The position numbers were made by a program, and so were the translations under genes. DNA of 64,000 nt from Flabesymbios commensalis (Eukaryota > Annelida > Polychaeta > Terebellida > Flabelligeridae): assembly GCA_964017125.1 (NCBI GenBank), contig OZ024902.1, forward strand, positions 54,851,245 to 54,915,244. The letters run 5' to 3'. Under the pieces are notes generated by a model that worked only from the letters and a program-made list of their open reading frames with translations, was not told where the DNA came from and did no database searches. Shown here one piece after another: positions 31,071 through 42,730 of the stretch (its first letter is position 1; each line of letters begins with the position of its first letter).

Positions 31071-32235
31071 TGGCGGGCGTCAAGCGACATATCAAAACAC
31101 ACAGGGCACGATAGCTCGCGAGCATTTACTGTAAAATGTAAATATTTTAGCTTTTTGTCGCGAGAAAACTATTTCGCAGCAAAATCATTTGAAATAGAAA
31201 AAGATTATTGATGAAAAGTGTTAATGTAGTAGAATTTTGTTTCATTAATTAAAAGTGAAAACGTGTTCCCAATAAGCTCAAGAGCAAAAAAAGTTTATTC
31301 GATAGGAATTAAATACAATTCCGTTTTAACTCTGTATGTATTTAGAATGTACCGAACATGCACCTGCATTTGTCATGACATTGTAGACATACTAGTATAC
31401 ATGCCTGTCTCTAGTATTCAGATGACCATAATATTTAATCACCTTATATGTAGACTTTCACTTCTTATAACGTTCGTTGCATTGAGAGTACATAAAATGA
31501 TACAAAAGGGCCGGACGATTCTTCTAAGAAACCCCGCTGTTAATCAATAATATAGAAAATGGGGAAGCCCGGGAGTGACTGATAAATGAATCGTTCAAAT
31601 ACGGCAGCGTCTTCTGTTTAAACACGGGGTCTTTTGTTGTGAGCGCTGATGGAGGTATTGTAGTCCCACTCCGGGAGATCTCTGCTATAGTTTTTGCCTG
31701 TTCCGGATCTGCCTCACATAATTTACAATTATCATTCAAACCTGGAATAGGATTTTTTTTCTTTTTGATTTCCACACGATGCTGTTCTCGGTGCAGTGAT
31801 ATTTAGTTTCAATTATAGCATTCAATCTTGGGGTAGTCTAGTTATAATATGAACAAACAGATCTGTGTTTAACCTTTTACTATTTTTGCTCTAAAAATAG
31901 TTTACTTTGACAGTGGCCTACGCTAGCTGACTGACCAATTAAAAAATACATACAATTTGGAAATATAGGTGCATACTATTAAATAAATTAAATTTAAACT
32001 AGGTGGTCGAGAAAAATGTCTCCGCTATGTACCGAACTATGTATTGTTATGCATTTCTGATGCTATGTAGTTTAAATTAATTTCATGATTGTATGTGGTA
32101 TAAATGCATAGATTTTATAGATGGGGTTTGTATCGGCCACAGGGCTCAGAGGGTATTATGCATTGTTTCATAGTAGTCGTTTGTTTCGATTTCTTGCCAA
32201 CTCCCATCTGAGTTTTAGGAAGGCGTCATCACTCA
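31071..32235. other. Unique AT-rich DNA
   Basis: Apart from the unrecognised frame at 31524-31775 nothing is seen. Confidence 0.35.
31524..31775 (-). CDS. Unrecognised open frame, doubtful
   Basis: A minus-strand frame of 83 codons with mixed composition (segments LCEADPEQAKTIAEISRSG and TLPYLNDSFISHSRASPF). A CCTATTCCAG that could be a splice acceptor lies near its start, but the sequence before it is purine-rich rather than pyrimidine-rich. No partner exon or known domain was recognised. It could be part of an exon, or chance. Confidence 0.12.
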   Translation of the reverse strand: MEIKKKKNPIPGLNDNCKLCEADPEQAKTIAEISRSGTTIPPSALTTKDPVFKQKTLPYLNDSFISHSRASPFSILLINSGVS

Positions 32236-32290
32236 TTTTGTATAGGATAAAGCCTGAGGAGCTCTACATTCTTAGCTGTGGAAAAGGCCG
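32236..32290 (+). mobile_element. Element G fragment, half hairpin
   Basis: GTATAGGATAAAGCCTGAGG then AGCTCTACATTCTTAGCTGT, ending at GGAAAAGGCCG. This is the outer part and one arm of the G hairpin; the copy stops at the hairpin centre. Confidence 0.65.
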
Positions 32291-33273
32291 TGACCGAATT
32301 TAACATTATTTTAACATCGTAAACGGAACAGAAGCCCTCACAAAAAGTTTCTGTATTACTCCATCGTGACATCTAATGTGGAATTACAATTGGGCAGATA
32401 TGATAATTACCATAATGCTGCAAACTTAGGCTTTTGTGAGTTGTATAAGAAAAATGTACAACCGAAATAATCTAAAATAGTAAACTAATTTTTCCCACGG
32501 AGTGAAAGATTAAATTAATCATTGAATCTGGCGATCGCGTGAAAATATTTCATTACGTTACCATGTTCAGGCAGCGTTTTCGGATACGTTAAGAGGATAA
32601 AAGCTGTTGTTTTTACTTGCGGATGAATAATTTAATTAATTCTTGTGGAATTATTATGGGAAAGGCGATGACGACATTAAGCCAATATGCATTATGGTTA
32701 GTGGGATATTACTACAATGATTGGCGTGTAATGCGGGGCATTCATTGTATGGAAGACATGAAAAAGTACACAGCTCCCCTGTGATGCCCATATAACAGAC
32801 GTTGAGCCTAAAATGGCTTATTGTTGTTTCAAGGTACCAGACTCTGGCCCAGCATTCAGCCAATCTATAAACTCAGCTGCTCATGTTGCCTTGGTGACGA
32901 TCAGGCCCGCATACATTTACATAGAATTAAGTATCCCCATTACATTTCAACTCTCATTTTCATTTTCTGCGTTTTTTCTGTGATTCATCAAGACAGATAC
33001 TTTGTACGAATAATCGAGAATAGTGAAGAATTTAACATTTGTTCCATCTATCTTCACGATCTACTGAACTGTACTTTCAATATTAAATGACAAACGTAAT
33101 AATATCGTAATGTCCCACATTATAAATGGTCTAGTCATAATTACATGGTCTTGGTGTTACAATCTTGAATTGTAACAACGGTACATAATAATTATGGCTT
33201 AACAATCTGACAATGTCCAATCCTTAACTGATCAAGACACTTTGGCCAATATTGATTACACATTATTATATCA
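32291..33273. other. Unique AT-rich DNA
   Basis: No gene was recognised. Two opposed short frames at 32654-33090 show no domain. Confidence 0.35.
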
Positions 33274-33607
33274 TTAACCCTTTGGACCCGATGTACTGAT
33301 ATATCGGTATTTTTGTGACGTCATATATACCGAAGTACCGATATATTTCAGGTCTAAATATTCTGTAATGAACCAAGTTAAAAAACACAATATTACACAC
33401 ATGATAAATAAAAATATGACGTCATAATTTACTGTTTGAACAAGCCACAGCATTATAATAATATTATGGAGCATTACTTTGTAAATTGCGTTATTAGGAT
33501 AATTGTGTAGAGCCTTTGAAAGTTAAAATATGGTCAATAATAATATCACCAATAGGGTCTACTGCTCCAGGAGGTGATCCCCAGGAGACTCAGCTCCAAA
33601 GGGTTAA
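33274..33607 (+). mobile_element. TTAA element N
   Basis: TTAA-CCCTTTGGACCCGATG to CAGCTCCAAAGGG-TTAA, 334 bp. A hairpin (ATATATCGGTA at 33299-33309, TACCGATATAT at 33336-33346, loop with TGACGTCA) lies within 30 bp of the left end. It has the same design as A and B but unrelated internal sequence. It is a single full copy in this window. Confidence 0.75.
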
Positions 33608-33702
33608 CCTGTCATTATGATACATGGCAGTGGGGCATGGCAAAACATAATTGCATATCCGTTCCTTTTCAGATGTCAATTTCTGACGCACTAACTGCTC
33701 AT

Positions 33703-33931
33703 TTAACATTCAATCTGAATTTTCGCCCACTTGAAGTTGTGTCTCGCTGACGCGATCCACAACTTCAAGTGAGTGAAAATTATTCGGATTTGACAAAATG
33801 GAGGTCAATTGTTTTCAAATATTGATGGTTGACGTCACATTTTATCTTCAACATGTTTAAAAGGAGGTACTTAATGTGCTAATAAAAAATGAAAACCCGA
33901 ATATATGCGGCACCGGCGGTTAAAGGGTTAA
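33703..33931 (+). mobile_element. TTAA element A, copy 5, left end lost
   Basis: It begins at ATTCAATCTGAATTTTCG, missing the CCCTTTAACCGCC terminus. The hairpin is perfect and the right end GGCGGTTAAAGGG-TTAA is intact. Confidence 0.75.
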
Positions 33932-34013
33932 TTGTCACCACTACTTAACTCTGCACAAATGCAATCAAAACTGCTGCGATATCTGTCATCTAAGTACTAA
34001 CATAGCATTTTAA

Positions 34014-34211
34014 AGGTGATCTATCACCCCTTATAGGGTATGAATAATTATGTCCTTATATGGGGTGATTGGCTATCATGTGACCCTCTCAGAGGGTCAC
34101 ATGATAGCCAATCACCCCATATAAGGAAACACTTGTGCCCCATCTTGTGGCAACTTTGAATTATTTGTCACAAATTTATTCATACTATATAAGGGGTGAT
34201 AGATCACCCTA
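34014..34211. mobile_element. MITE K, palindrome within a palindrome
   Basis: Outer inverted repeats of about 40 bp (GGTGATCTATCACCCCTTAT at both ends, extending to TATGAATAA) enclose a perfect inner hairpin (TCCTTATATGGGGTGATTGG, CTATCATGTGACCCTC, mirror) set to the left side. The outer terminus is itself a small palindrome, GGTGATCTATCACC. Confidence 0.75.
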
Positions 34212-35855
34212 AAGCATGATAATGATGCCAAATGAAGGTACTGTGTGTTTCATTGTATTCCTTGATAATAATATTAAAAGTATGGTTTGTTGAAAAAATC
34301 ATATCTCGATGTCAATTATTGAGAAAGTTATGATAACTGTATTGATTTCATTGCAGCAATTGTTAATTTTTCGTTTTAAAAGTATCCTTTAAGGATGATA
34401 GCTCCACTACGTGATGAAACAACTAATTCTGCTGTAAGGATGGGTACAATTAAGATTAAACATGGTGAATATCGTGATACTTGAGTTATTTTAATTATCG
34501 TAACCAGTTATGATTTTAGCCGCTTTCCATAGTTGAATGAAATGTAAAATACGATCGCATCGGGGGTGGGGGCTATATAAGATATTTCAGATACAAGCAC
34601 ATTCTTCAAGAAGATTATTTTGTCCATTATATATTTTTTGAAAAAATAACGATGCAATACCGAACTGATACCGAAGTGATAAAGCCTATCACTTCAAATT
34701 TGAACTGTTTTGAAAATTTATTATAAAATCATTCTTATCTTCTACATTTTAACTTGAATTCAAATGTATATACAATTTTATCCCAGATGTTAAACATAGT
34801 AAGGGTGCTGGTCACCTGTATTTGATATCCATGTACACATTTTTACTTACAATAGTAAAATCGTACAATATTACTGTTTATATTTGTGCATATGGAGCCT
34901 AATAAATTAAAAAAAGTTTTAAAGGCGTTTTTCTCTGAAACACCGAGTTTTTAAAATTATTTTTTGTTATTTTATGAGAAGAGAGTAAAAAAAAATTGAC
35001 ATGATAGCAGGTCTCATCATTAGGTCGACGAAATTAGGCTTATTGGCTGATGCAGATGTATTTTATTTGGATTGAAGACTGATCCATGAAAAACCCTATG
35101 GCTAATTGATTTTTTCAAAATATATATTTTATAGCAATAGCTCAAAGCGCAAAATATGTTATGCTATCAGGTCATCACATCTTGTATAATAACATTATTA
35201 TCAGTGAGGTGATCATGGTAATGGGCCACGTGCCACATTTATGATTTCTGTTAATGCGAATGAATTGAAGTGCACTTCATATTATGAATTGATTTAAGTT
35301 TATTATTTTTAACAGTATACAATGGGTTAATAAAGGTTATTTGCTGTATTGTATAAAAGAGAAATACTTTCCGCAATTTTTCAAAACGGACGGCGGAGTA
35401 GACCCTACCTTCTTACCATTACCTGATGTACATTTCTCGTTACCTTACCATACAACAAATAGGCCTATCCTTCAAAAACAATTTTTTTTCCAACAAATAT
35501 AATGCACATCATATAAATATTCACAAAGCAATGACAATAATGACTGCATCATGACGGACGTTTTACAACGTTTGAATATATATATCTTAACAGTGAACGT
35601 ATAGATATTCTATCCAGTGCCAGTAACCAATAACATCAAATATGCGGGAAATTATAGGTTCGAGTTAGATCGAACGAATTCGTATGTCGCTGGAGAGACA
35701 AATGCGACAGTGCCTCGCAAAACAACTTACTAGGGGCGATCGGCTGAGAGATGACAAAATTCAATTTTCTGATAAACCCCCGGCGTGACCTCTTCATACG
35801 ATGCGGATAATGACCTTAGACATTCGACTTGCAGAGCTCTTCAGAGTCTTATCAT
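34212..35855. other. Unique AT-rich DNA
   Basis: 1.6 kb with no gene, RNA or clear repeat recognised. Confidence 0.45.
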
Positions 35856-36102
35856 TTAACCCTTTAACCGCCGGTGTCGCATATATTCGTTTTTTCAATT
35901 TTTTATTAGCACATTCAGTACCACCTTTTAAACATGTTGAAGATAAAATGTGACATCAATCAGCAATCTTTGAAAACAGATGACCTCTACTTTGTCAAAT
36001 CAGAATAATTTTCACTCACTTGAAGTTGTGTATCGCGTCAGCGAGACACAACTTCAAGTGGGTGAAAATTCAGATTGAATATTTTGGCGGTTAAAGGGTT
36101 AA
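35856..36102 (-). mobile_element. TTAA element A, copy 6
   Basis: Reversed: TTAA-CCCTTTAACCGCCGGTG at the left and the hairpin end TTGGCGGTTAAAGGG-TTAA at the right. Confidence 0.8.
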
Positions 36103-36747
36103 AACCGCAAATGTATATTTCATCAGAGAGCCATTTATCAGTCTATTTATTAGCGTGGCTATTATTTGGATCTCCCCGCATCTGCACGCACGACGTGTGA
36201 CTTGTCATGTGTAAGTATTCAATATTAATGGTGTTTTTTACTCGTTATTGTGAATTTTGCACAAGAGGAAAATGAAGATCTCGTAAAACGACAGTATCTA
36301 TGCACGGTATCTTCAATCCTAAATAGTTATGGAGATGTAACCTTTGATAGGGTCGCCCTCTCTTCTGGGCCATCGATTTTATAAGAGGAAACATTCTATC
36401 TGCATTGGCCTCAATGTCCATCACATTCTTCATTTTATGAAGCCCATTTGTTGGAGGCACCGAGTACAATCAGCTGCAGGCTACATTGATTTCATGCATA
36501 CCTATTTTATGAATTGATGTATTATCACTATAATTATTGTCAACAGCGTTTCGGCACAGGCCTAACGTTGTCATGTGAATAAAGTGGCAATGTATGGTTA
36601 TTTGATGATTAAAGGGACTATATGCCTAACTGTTACAATGTGGCATACAACCTCGAAATTAAAAATAGTACGTGATATGCTGCATACAACTCGCAGAAAT
36701 GGCATCGTGAAAACTTACAATGTGAGGGATGTGGCTACTATAATTAT
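36103..36747. other. Unique DNA with one unrecognised frame
   Basis: A minus-strand frame at 36245-36469 contains MKNVMDIEANADRMFPLIK and RPYQRLHLHNYLGLK. No upstream ATG context, splice sites or known domain support it. Chance or an old remnant are both possible. Confidence 0.3.
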
Positions 36748-36894
36748 ACACTCTGAACAAAATAGGTTTTTTAAAAAGAGCCCTTCAGTACTATTACCAT
36801 GCAACCCCAGGAGAACCCCGCAAGGGTTCTCCTTGGGTTGCATGGTAATAGTGCTGAAGGTCTCCTTCTAAAGAAGCCATATTGCTTATAGTGT
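36748..36894. mobile_element. MITE family M, copy 2
   Basis: TA-CACTCTGAACAAAATAGG to GCTTATAGTG-TA. The inner hairpin is long and nearly perfect (CTTCAGTACTATTACCATGC, CCCAGGAGAACC, mirror). It is homologous to 2291-2444. Confidence 0.75.
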
Positions 36895-38160
36895 ACTGCT
36901 CTATCCAGCATTATTTTGTCTCTATGGTAAAAACGAGAATCCCGTCAAATTGTTGAGAGATGCAGGTTACCACAGGTACTCAGAGGAATAGAATATTAAC
37001 ACTTGGAATAAAATAATATAATTTACAATATATCACTACATCATGTACGTGGATTATATTAGCGCCCTTTTATCTGCTCGGCATTGGGCCGGTGATCGCC
37101 GAATTCCTCATGTCTGTGCGTATTGTATGGTATTACGTTCCAGTTAAAAGTAAAAATTGCATAATGGATACGTTTTTGATATATGTTTTAATGCGCTTTA
37201 CTGGAGAACTGAGTTCGAATCACTTACCGTGGAGGGAGGTTTTGCTCAATACCATTGTAACCATGGTGATCAGAGTGACATAGGTCAATGTAGCCATCTT
37301 GAATAGGGTGGTACTCTTTACAGGCGGCAACAGGTATATCTGGTTAGTTACGCCAGTCTTATCTCGATTTTCCGGGGGTATATTTTCTGATAATCCCCAG
37401 CAAATCCCGGGATGTGTAATGTATATTGGATAAGTGTAGTTGGTCGGGCGGTGCCGGGATTTCGGTGTGGGCTATGTTGGGATCAGCATGGATCAGTCAC
37501 TCCACACACGTGTTCGCCGGCTGATTGGCTGTATTGTGTCGTCCTTCCAGATTGTCAGTTTATGTCCCCTCTCTGCCGGCCCGGAGCCTCTTACCCCTAC
37601 CAAATAAGCCGATAATCACATGTAGCTCCGATCAAATTCATCAACCATCAACTGTTACGACCGCGGGATGACCATCGGGCTGGGAAATCACGCCCCAGGT
37701 CGGTCATCTGCAGGGATTTAGACTGAGGTATATTCACACTGGTCAACACGCCCCTAGCGCTTCTCAACCCGTCTGTAAGGTGTTCACGTCCACCACACTG
37801 TTTATCTGGGTTTATGTTCCCCTCAACGACCTGATCCACACCTAGACACTTTTAATACTCTGGTTTCACACTTTGGACCCATAGAAGACGAGATCCAGCA
37901 ATTCACAATCCTGTAGGAATTACCACGGCTCCTGTTCCCACTGCGCGCGCTATCTCTCCCTCTGGTTTCTAAAAGCTCTTGTTTAAAACTTAGGCGTCGT
38001 CTCCTCGTGTGGCGCACTCCACAATGTAACACTGTGTGAGTGTACCGCGCCAACGAGAATCCAACAACAGCAATAGCCTGCGACTGCTGAGGCTGATGAA
38101 CCTTATTGGCCGCTGCTGCTGTGGTGAAACTATATGAATTTGTCTTGGCTGTTTTTTTGC
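36895..38160. other. Unique DNA, GC-rich from 37400
   Basis: 37400-38060 is a GC-rich single-copy stretch with overlapping frames on both strands and no recognised domain. Confidence 0.35.
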
Positions 38161-38213
38161 TTTTGCTGCTGTCACTGCTGCTCTTTGTTGTTGCAGTTGT
38201 TTCTGCTGTTTTA

Positions 38214-38247
<34 letters not shown>

Positions 38248-38333
38248 ACCTTGCTGCTGCTGCTGCTGTTGTTGTTTCCGCTTACATGTAGGTTTATGTA
38301 GTTAATGCTACTATTGCTGCCGCTTCTGCTGCC

Positions 38334-38399
<66 letters not shown>

Positions 38400-38612
38400 A
38401 CCGCTTCTGTTGGTGCTGCTGTTGTTGTTGCTGCCAGTGCTTACACTGCTGTTGCTGTTGCTGCAGCTGTTGTTGCTTTTGCTACAGCTGCTGTTGATGC
38501 CGCTACTACTGTTGTTGCTGTTGCTGCTACTGCTGATGATAATTTTGCTGTTGTTGTTGGTGCTAATGCTGCTGTTGCGGCTGTTGCTGATGTTGCTGCA
38601 TGCGGTTGTTGA
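38161..38612. repeat. CTG/TTG trinucleotide tract
   Basis: About 450 bp of period-three DNA. Pure CTG runs occur at about 38216-38247 and 38337-38385, followed by CTG/TTG/GCT variants with a preserved three-base phase. It reads as poly-Leu, Ala/Val or Cys on the plus strand and Ser/Asn on the minus strand, so the long open frames come from the repeat. Confidence 0.9.
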
Positions 38613-38940
38613 ATTATTCGTTGCCCAGAGCCTGTACACTCTGTGACCAGATACCGTTGTCGCTCATCTGTCCACAGTTAAATCCGTTGCTGTTGTCCTG
38701 TACGCTGTTCTTGTCATTACTTTGGCTGGGGTGCGCTCGATGGCTGCAGGACAAGTGTAGCGTGTGGCGAGTTGTTAAAGGAGAGTGAGCCTTTGCCCTG
38801 TGCGCGGCCCCGTGTCATCCTGTGACTGGAGGATGACTTTCATGGGGTCACACGGGGCAGGGCGCCAGTTTCAGAACGGGCGGGGGAGGTGAAATGCTCT
38901 CCCTGGTGGCGACAAGTTACATCAGACAAAAACAACCATC
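38613..38940. other. Unique GC-rich DNA
   Basis: Nothing was recognised. A short hairpin, GTCATCCTGTGACTGGAGGATGAC, is seen near 38814 (24 bp, inner bases unpaired). Confidence 0.35.
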
Positions 38941-38958
38941 TAACCATGAAGACATATC

Positions 38959-39127
38959 CCGGCAAACACGGGACATTCATCCAATGTTGTTTCAATGTGA
39001 AGACGCTGGACCAACATTGAAACAACATTGGATGAGGGGCTCGTGCAAGCACCAGACGTTAAGCAGATGCAGGCTTGATGTTGGGCCAACATCAAACCAG
39101 CATTGGCTCAGCGTCCCGTGTTGGGTA
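38959..39127. mobile_element. Compound C2 palindrome in unit 1
   Basis: CCCGGCAAACACGGGACATT to GCGTCCCGTGTTGGG. Two nested arms are present: TTGTTTCAATG/CATTGAAACAA and GATGTTGG/CCAACATC. It appears to be a C2 copy with an extra internal segment. Confidence 0.6.
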
Positions 39128-39237
39128 CTGCCGCCATTGTGGTCTCCGCCAAATCATGCAATAGAAGGTCTAGACCTACCAAATGTGGAATATAGCTGCT
39201 GTATGTATCCGATCATTTACTCAAATCTTGTATAAAG

Positions 39238-39610
39238 CATTGAGACCAATGGGTATTTTTTCAATTTCAAATCATCTGAAATGTCTTAGATCTATAGCTC
39301 TTTCTCGCACTCATGCTGTCGGCTTTCACTACGAGACGTATGGATCTGCCCATCTCACACTCTCCAAAACGCTTCACTGCTCTGTTTGATTTTGCCGCTT
39401 CAATCAGATATTCGTACGAGAAAATACATATTGCTTCGTTGGATACGGCGACATGGGCCGATCTCAGCACTCGTCACCACATCAAGCACTCGTCACCACA
39501 TAAAGCCATCGCCTAAAGGCTCGGACTTGATGTCTCGCCTCGTCTTCCCAACGATACCGTACGCATATATTCTGAATGATTTGCTAGAGGTCTACGGACA
39601 GTATATACAG
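39238..39610 (-). mobile_element. Interrupted B tail in unit 1
   Basis: Reversed B tail (GAGACCAATGGGTATT through ATAGCTCTTTC) is interrupted by about 270 bp of unrelated DNA. The B sequence then resumes with an altered version of GGTCTACGG. It parallels 43349-43760 in unit 2, where both B parts are clearer. Confidence 0.5.
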
Positions 39611-40433
39611 GATTATCACCGAAGGCTATAATTCCTTGATGTCACTATGGAAACGTGTGCACATTTAAATTTATGTTATAGCCTTAATTATGCAAGCAAC
39701 AGGCAGGTTCACAGCCAGCGGAAAAAAATAGTGATGATTTTAATATAATAGAGTATACAGTAATAGTGTATCCAGGCAGCGATGATTTGAGTGGCAGGGA
39801 TCACGTGGGAATAGTTATATAGGCCATAGGCAGATGTAGATGCTTGGCACTTGTCAACGCTGCTCAAGAAGAACGCATCTCTAGCTATTTTTTCTCAAAT
39901 TTTTCATGTAAGTTTGTTTTGGACTAATGAAAACAATTTGTATATTTAGTTTTGTATGACATAGTGTATCCCGCAGATCATCATTTCAACTTTTGCAAAA
40001 TTTTCAAATTTAAAAAAACATTTTTCTCAACATTTCTAAGTATCCAGAGAAAAAAAATTACACCTAAAGGATGACTGAATGTTAGCACAGCATTAATTGG
40101 GTCACATGTTGATGCCGTCAGCCAACGTGGGGCAGGCAATCGGTGCTGCAGGAGAATCCCTCTGATTTCCTCACTTTCACACACCAATTAACGTCAGTGA
40201 CTTTCACGGTTGGTATTGGGGTCTTACGTGTTGTATATTGCACACAGTTTTATCCACATGGCAATGTACGACTTGGATGGAAATAAAAACAAGTCTATTT
40301 GTTTTATTATTTTTCATGTTTAGTTAAGATCTGTATAGCTAAATTATAACTTCATATAAATGTATTTTTCAAAATTGCCGTGTCAACAAATGCAGTCTTC
40401 TTAATTTAAATCATTATTAAACGTTATTAGCTC

Positions 40434-40659
40434 TTTAACCGCCGGTGCGGCATATATTCGAGTTTTCATTCATTATTAGCACATTAAGTACCACCTTTTA
40501 AACATGTTTAAGATAAATGTGACATCAATCAGCAACATTTGAAAACAGTTGTCAAATCTGAATAATTTTCACTCACTTAAAGTTGTGGATCGTGTTAGCG
40601 AGACACAACTTCAAATGGGTGTAAATTTAAATTGAATAATTTGGCGGCTAAAGGGTTAA
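40434..40659 (-). mobile_element. TTAA element A, copy 7
   Basis: Reversed, with a decayed left terminus (CTCTTTAACCGCC), a deletion near 40550 and an imperfect hairpin. It occupies the same site as copy 8 in unit 2 but differs from it far more than the flanking DNA downstream does. Confidence 0.75.
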
Positions 40660-40869
40660 GATAGTCAAGTACATCAGAGCAACCAAACATCCCATCGCGA
40701 TCGCTTGCTCTTTACATTAAACATACGACGGGCATAATACACTCCTTGTTTATATTGATGTGAAGAATGTAGCGTATCAGACATTTTGACTGCTCCAGCA
40801 GTATGGTTGATAAAAAGCAGACCCACCATATATTCAGAATATCTGCGCTGTCTTTCTGAGCCAGAGACA

Positions 40870-41170
40870 ATTGGCTTTACGAAACAAATCCAGACAGAAG
40901 AGCACTTGGAGACAGGCTGGAGAACCCTGGCCTTTGTCTCAATGGGGCGGAAATGAGCGAGCCCCCGATTTCGCGTGTCAGCTATGGGAACACTCGAGCA
41001 TGTTCTTCTGTTTTCACAATATTCATTACCCTTGCAAACGTCCAGTGCGATTATATTTCCAAGCATATGCCACCAACCCGTCCAGACCGCGAAACGTCTT
41101 CTTCAATTCTCAAAACCTGATCAAAGAAGGGTTGAATATCCTTTGTGTTTGGTTTATAGTTTTGTTTAAA
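40870..41170. other. GC-rich block conserved between the two units
   Basis: The block corresponds to 45033-45335 with very few differences. Frames of 100 codons (+) and 106-130 codons (-) overlap, and neither has a known domain. CCTTTGTCTCAATGG is Sox-like. It is a candidate duplicated regulatory element. Confidence 0.3.
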
Positions 41171-41488
41171 TAGAATTCTCCAGGTACGTTATAATTATTC
41201 CATGCAATTTTGGTGTTATACTTTAAATATCCATTTACAGTTAATAGATGGTTTAATAAAAGCTGCCTTGTCATGAGATCTTCTCAGTTGCTCATTATTT
41301 TATGACATTGATTTTGGGTCATCTTTGTTCGCTATAATTATTGTTCTTTATAAGTGTCGACCTACTTGGTAAAATATTCTTATTAATTAGAAAACTGTTG
41401 TTCCTTTACAGCTGTCATCCGAAACAAAGCTTGCCTTGTGTTTGTTGTCTGATTTAGTTAACACTAGAATAATCAAGCCTTCTCCAGC

Positions 41489-41592
41489 AGACATAGAACA
41501 TTTGTATAACATTTATACAATTTTGGCCCGACGTCGAAGACGTTGGGCCGACGTTGTATCGATGTTATGCAAAAGTGTTGTGTTTGCTGGGA
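41489..41592. mobile_element. C-family MITE in unit 1
   Basis: CCAGCAGACATAGAACATTT to GTGTTGTGTTTGCTGGGA around CGTCGAAGACGTTGGG. It is present at the same place in unit 2 (45659-45762), so it predates the duplication. Confidence 0.8.
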
Positions 41593-41703
41593 TATACTAT
41601 TATTATTTAACACTTATGTATATCGTCCAGCTTGGATTGGTTTATTCATACGACTTAAGTAACTTGATGTCAAAATAAACGAACCTACTACTTTGTAAAG
41701 TGA

Positions 41704-41910
41704 GTGATAGTTATGTTAGTAAAGTTTTGTTATCATAGGTATAAGAAATGGTGCGCTACATATGAACAGCTTACTGAAGATGGCGACAACTTATTTAAAC
41801 CGAATCAAGTACACTTTTATAAAGCCTTCACAGAGGCACATAGTACACTGCGTGACAAATGTATGTATCCATCATACAAGTCCGAGACAGAACGAACAGA
41901 TTGTACTTGA
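41704..41910 (+). CDS. Unrecognised open frame, identical in both units
   Basis: A 68-codon frame whose second half (segments YKKWCATYEQLTEDG and KPNQVHFYKAFTEAH) looks more protein-like than most here. A TTTTGTTATCATAG before it could act as a splice acceptor. The copy at 45874-46080 is identical, but so is the surrounding DNA, so this is not evidence of selection. No domain or partner exon was recognised. Confidence 0.15.
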   Translation: MIVMLVKFCYHRYKKWCATYEQLTEDGDNLFKPNQVHFYKAFTEAHSTLRDKCMYPSYKSETERTDCT

Positions 41911-42730
41911 TATGAAGACTTAAATTATCATTGCTGGCTTGTCAAATTATAATGTGACATGAGCAAAACTACATAATCATAAGTAGTACTGTTGTAAATA
42001 TACAGTACTACAGTTATTATATTTTATTTATGCAACAATTTGAGCAAACAAGAAAATAACCCATTTCTTTGTTTAAAATAAAAGCTGATACACGTTTCGT
42101 GTGAATTTATTGTAGAAATCGTCAAGGTGTGAATCCGATTTTTTTTTCTGATAATCGTATACATGTAGATTTTACGTTTATGTGCGCCAAATAACTGTTG
42201 GATATCATGATAACGGGTTTTTATTTTCAGTAAATTGATAATCAGGTTAAAATGTTAAAATGATGTGATCTAAATGTGTGAGGTCTGTGAATATTAATGG
42301 TTTGGTTAATTATGTTCCCATCTTGCCACATCAGGTCTGACAGTCAGACCACTGGTCTTGTCTTAGTCTGCCGATAGCAGACAACTGGATAGATGAAGAT
42401 GTTCCATGCAATTCGAATAACGAATTTTATTTCACATAAACTTTTATCTATCAAAATACCACAACCTTTTATGAGAGAGTCACATCACTGGAACTGTAAT
42501 GCTAACCTTTACGTGCCCAGGAAAAAAAATCGCTCCAGATATTAAATCAGTCTGATTTTTACATTTGCCTCTCACAGTTTTGTGTCACGTGTGTCTCCTG
42601 TACTTTCACAATGATCAAGCTAGGGACAGGACGGTAAATTTGTTAGATCGATCAACGTGCTGTAATGCAGGCTAACGATGGGGAAATGATCTATAATTCT
42701 ATAGCCACCAAGGCATAGATCCATTCTACA

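Noticed and set aside
37412-37615. 67-codon Cys-containing frame
   Set aside because: No signal peptide, domain or splice sites; expected by chance in GC-rich DNA.
38211-38646. Poly-Leu (+) and Ser/Asn-rich (-) frames of 113-142 codons
   Set aside because: Both come from the CTG/TTG tract and have no flanking gene structure.
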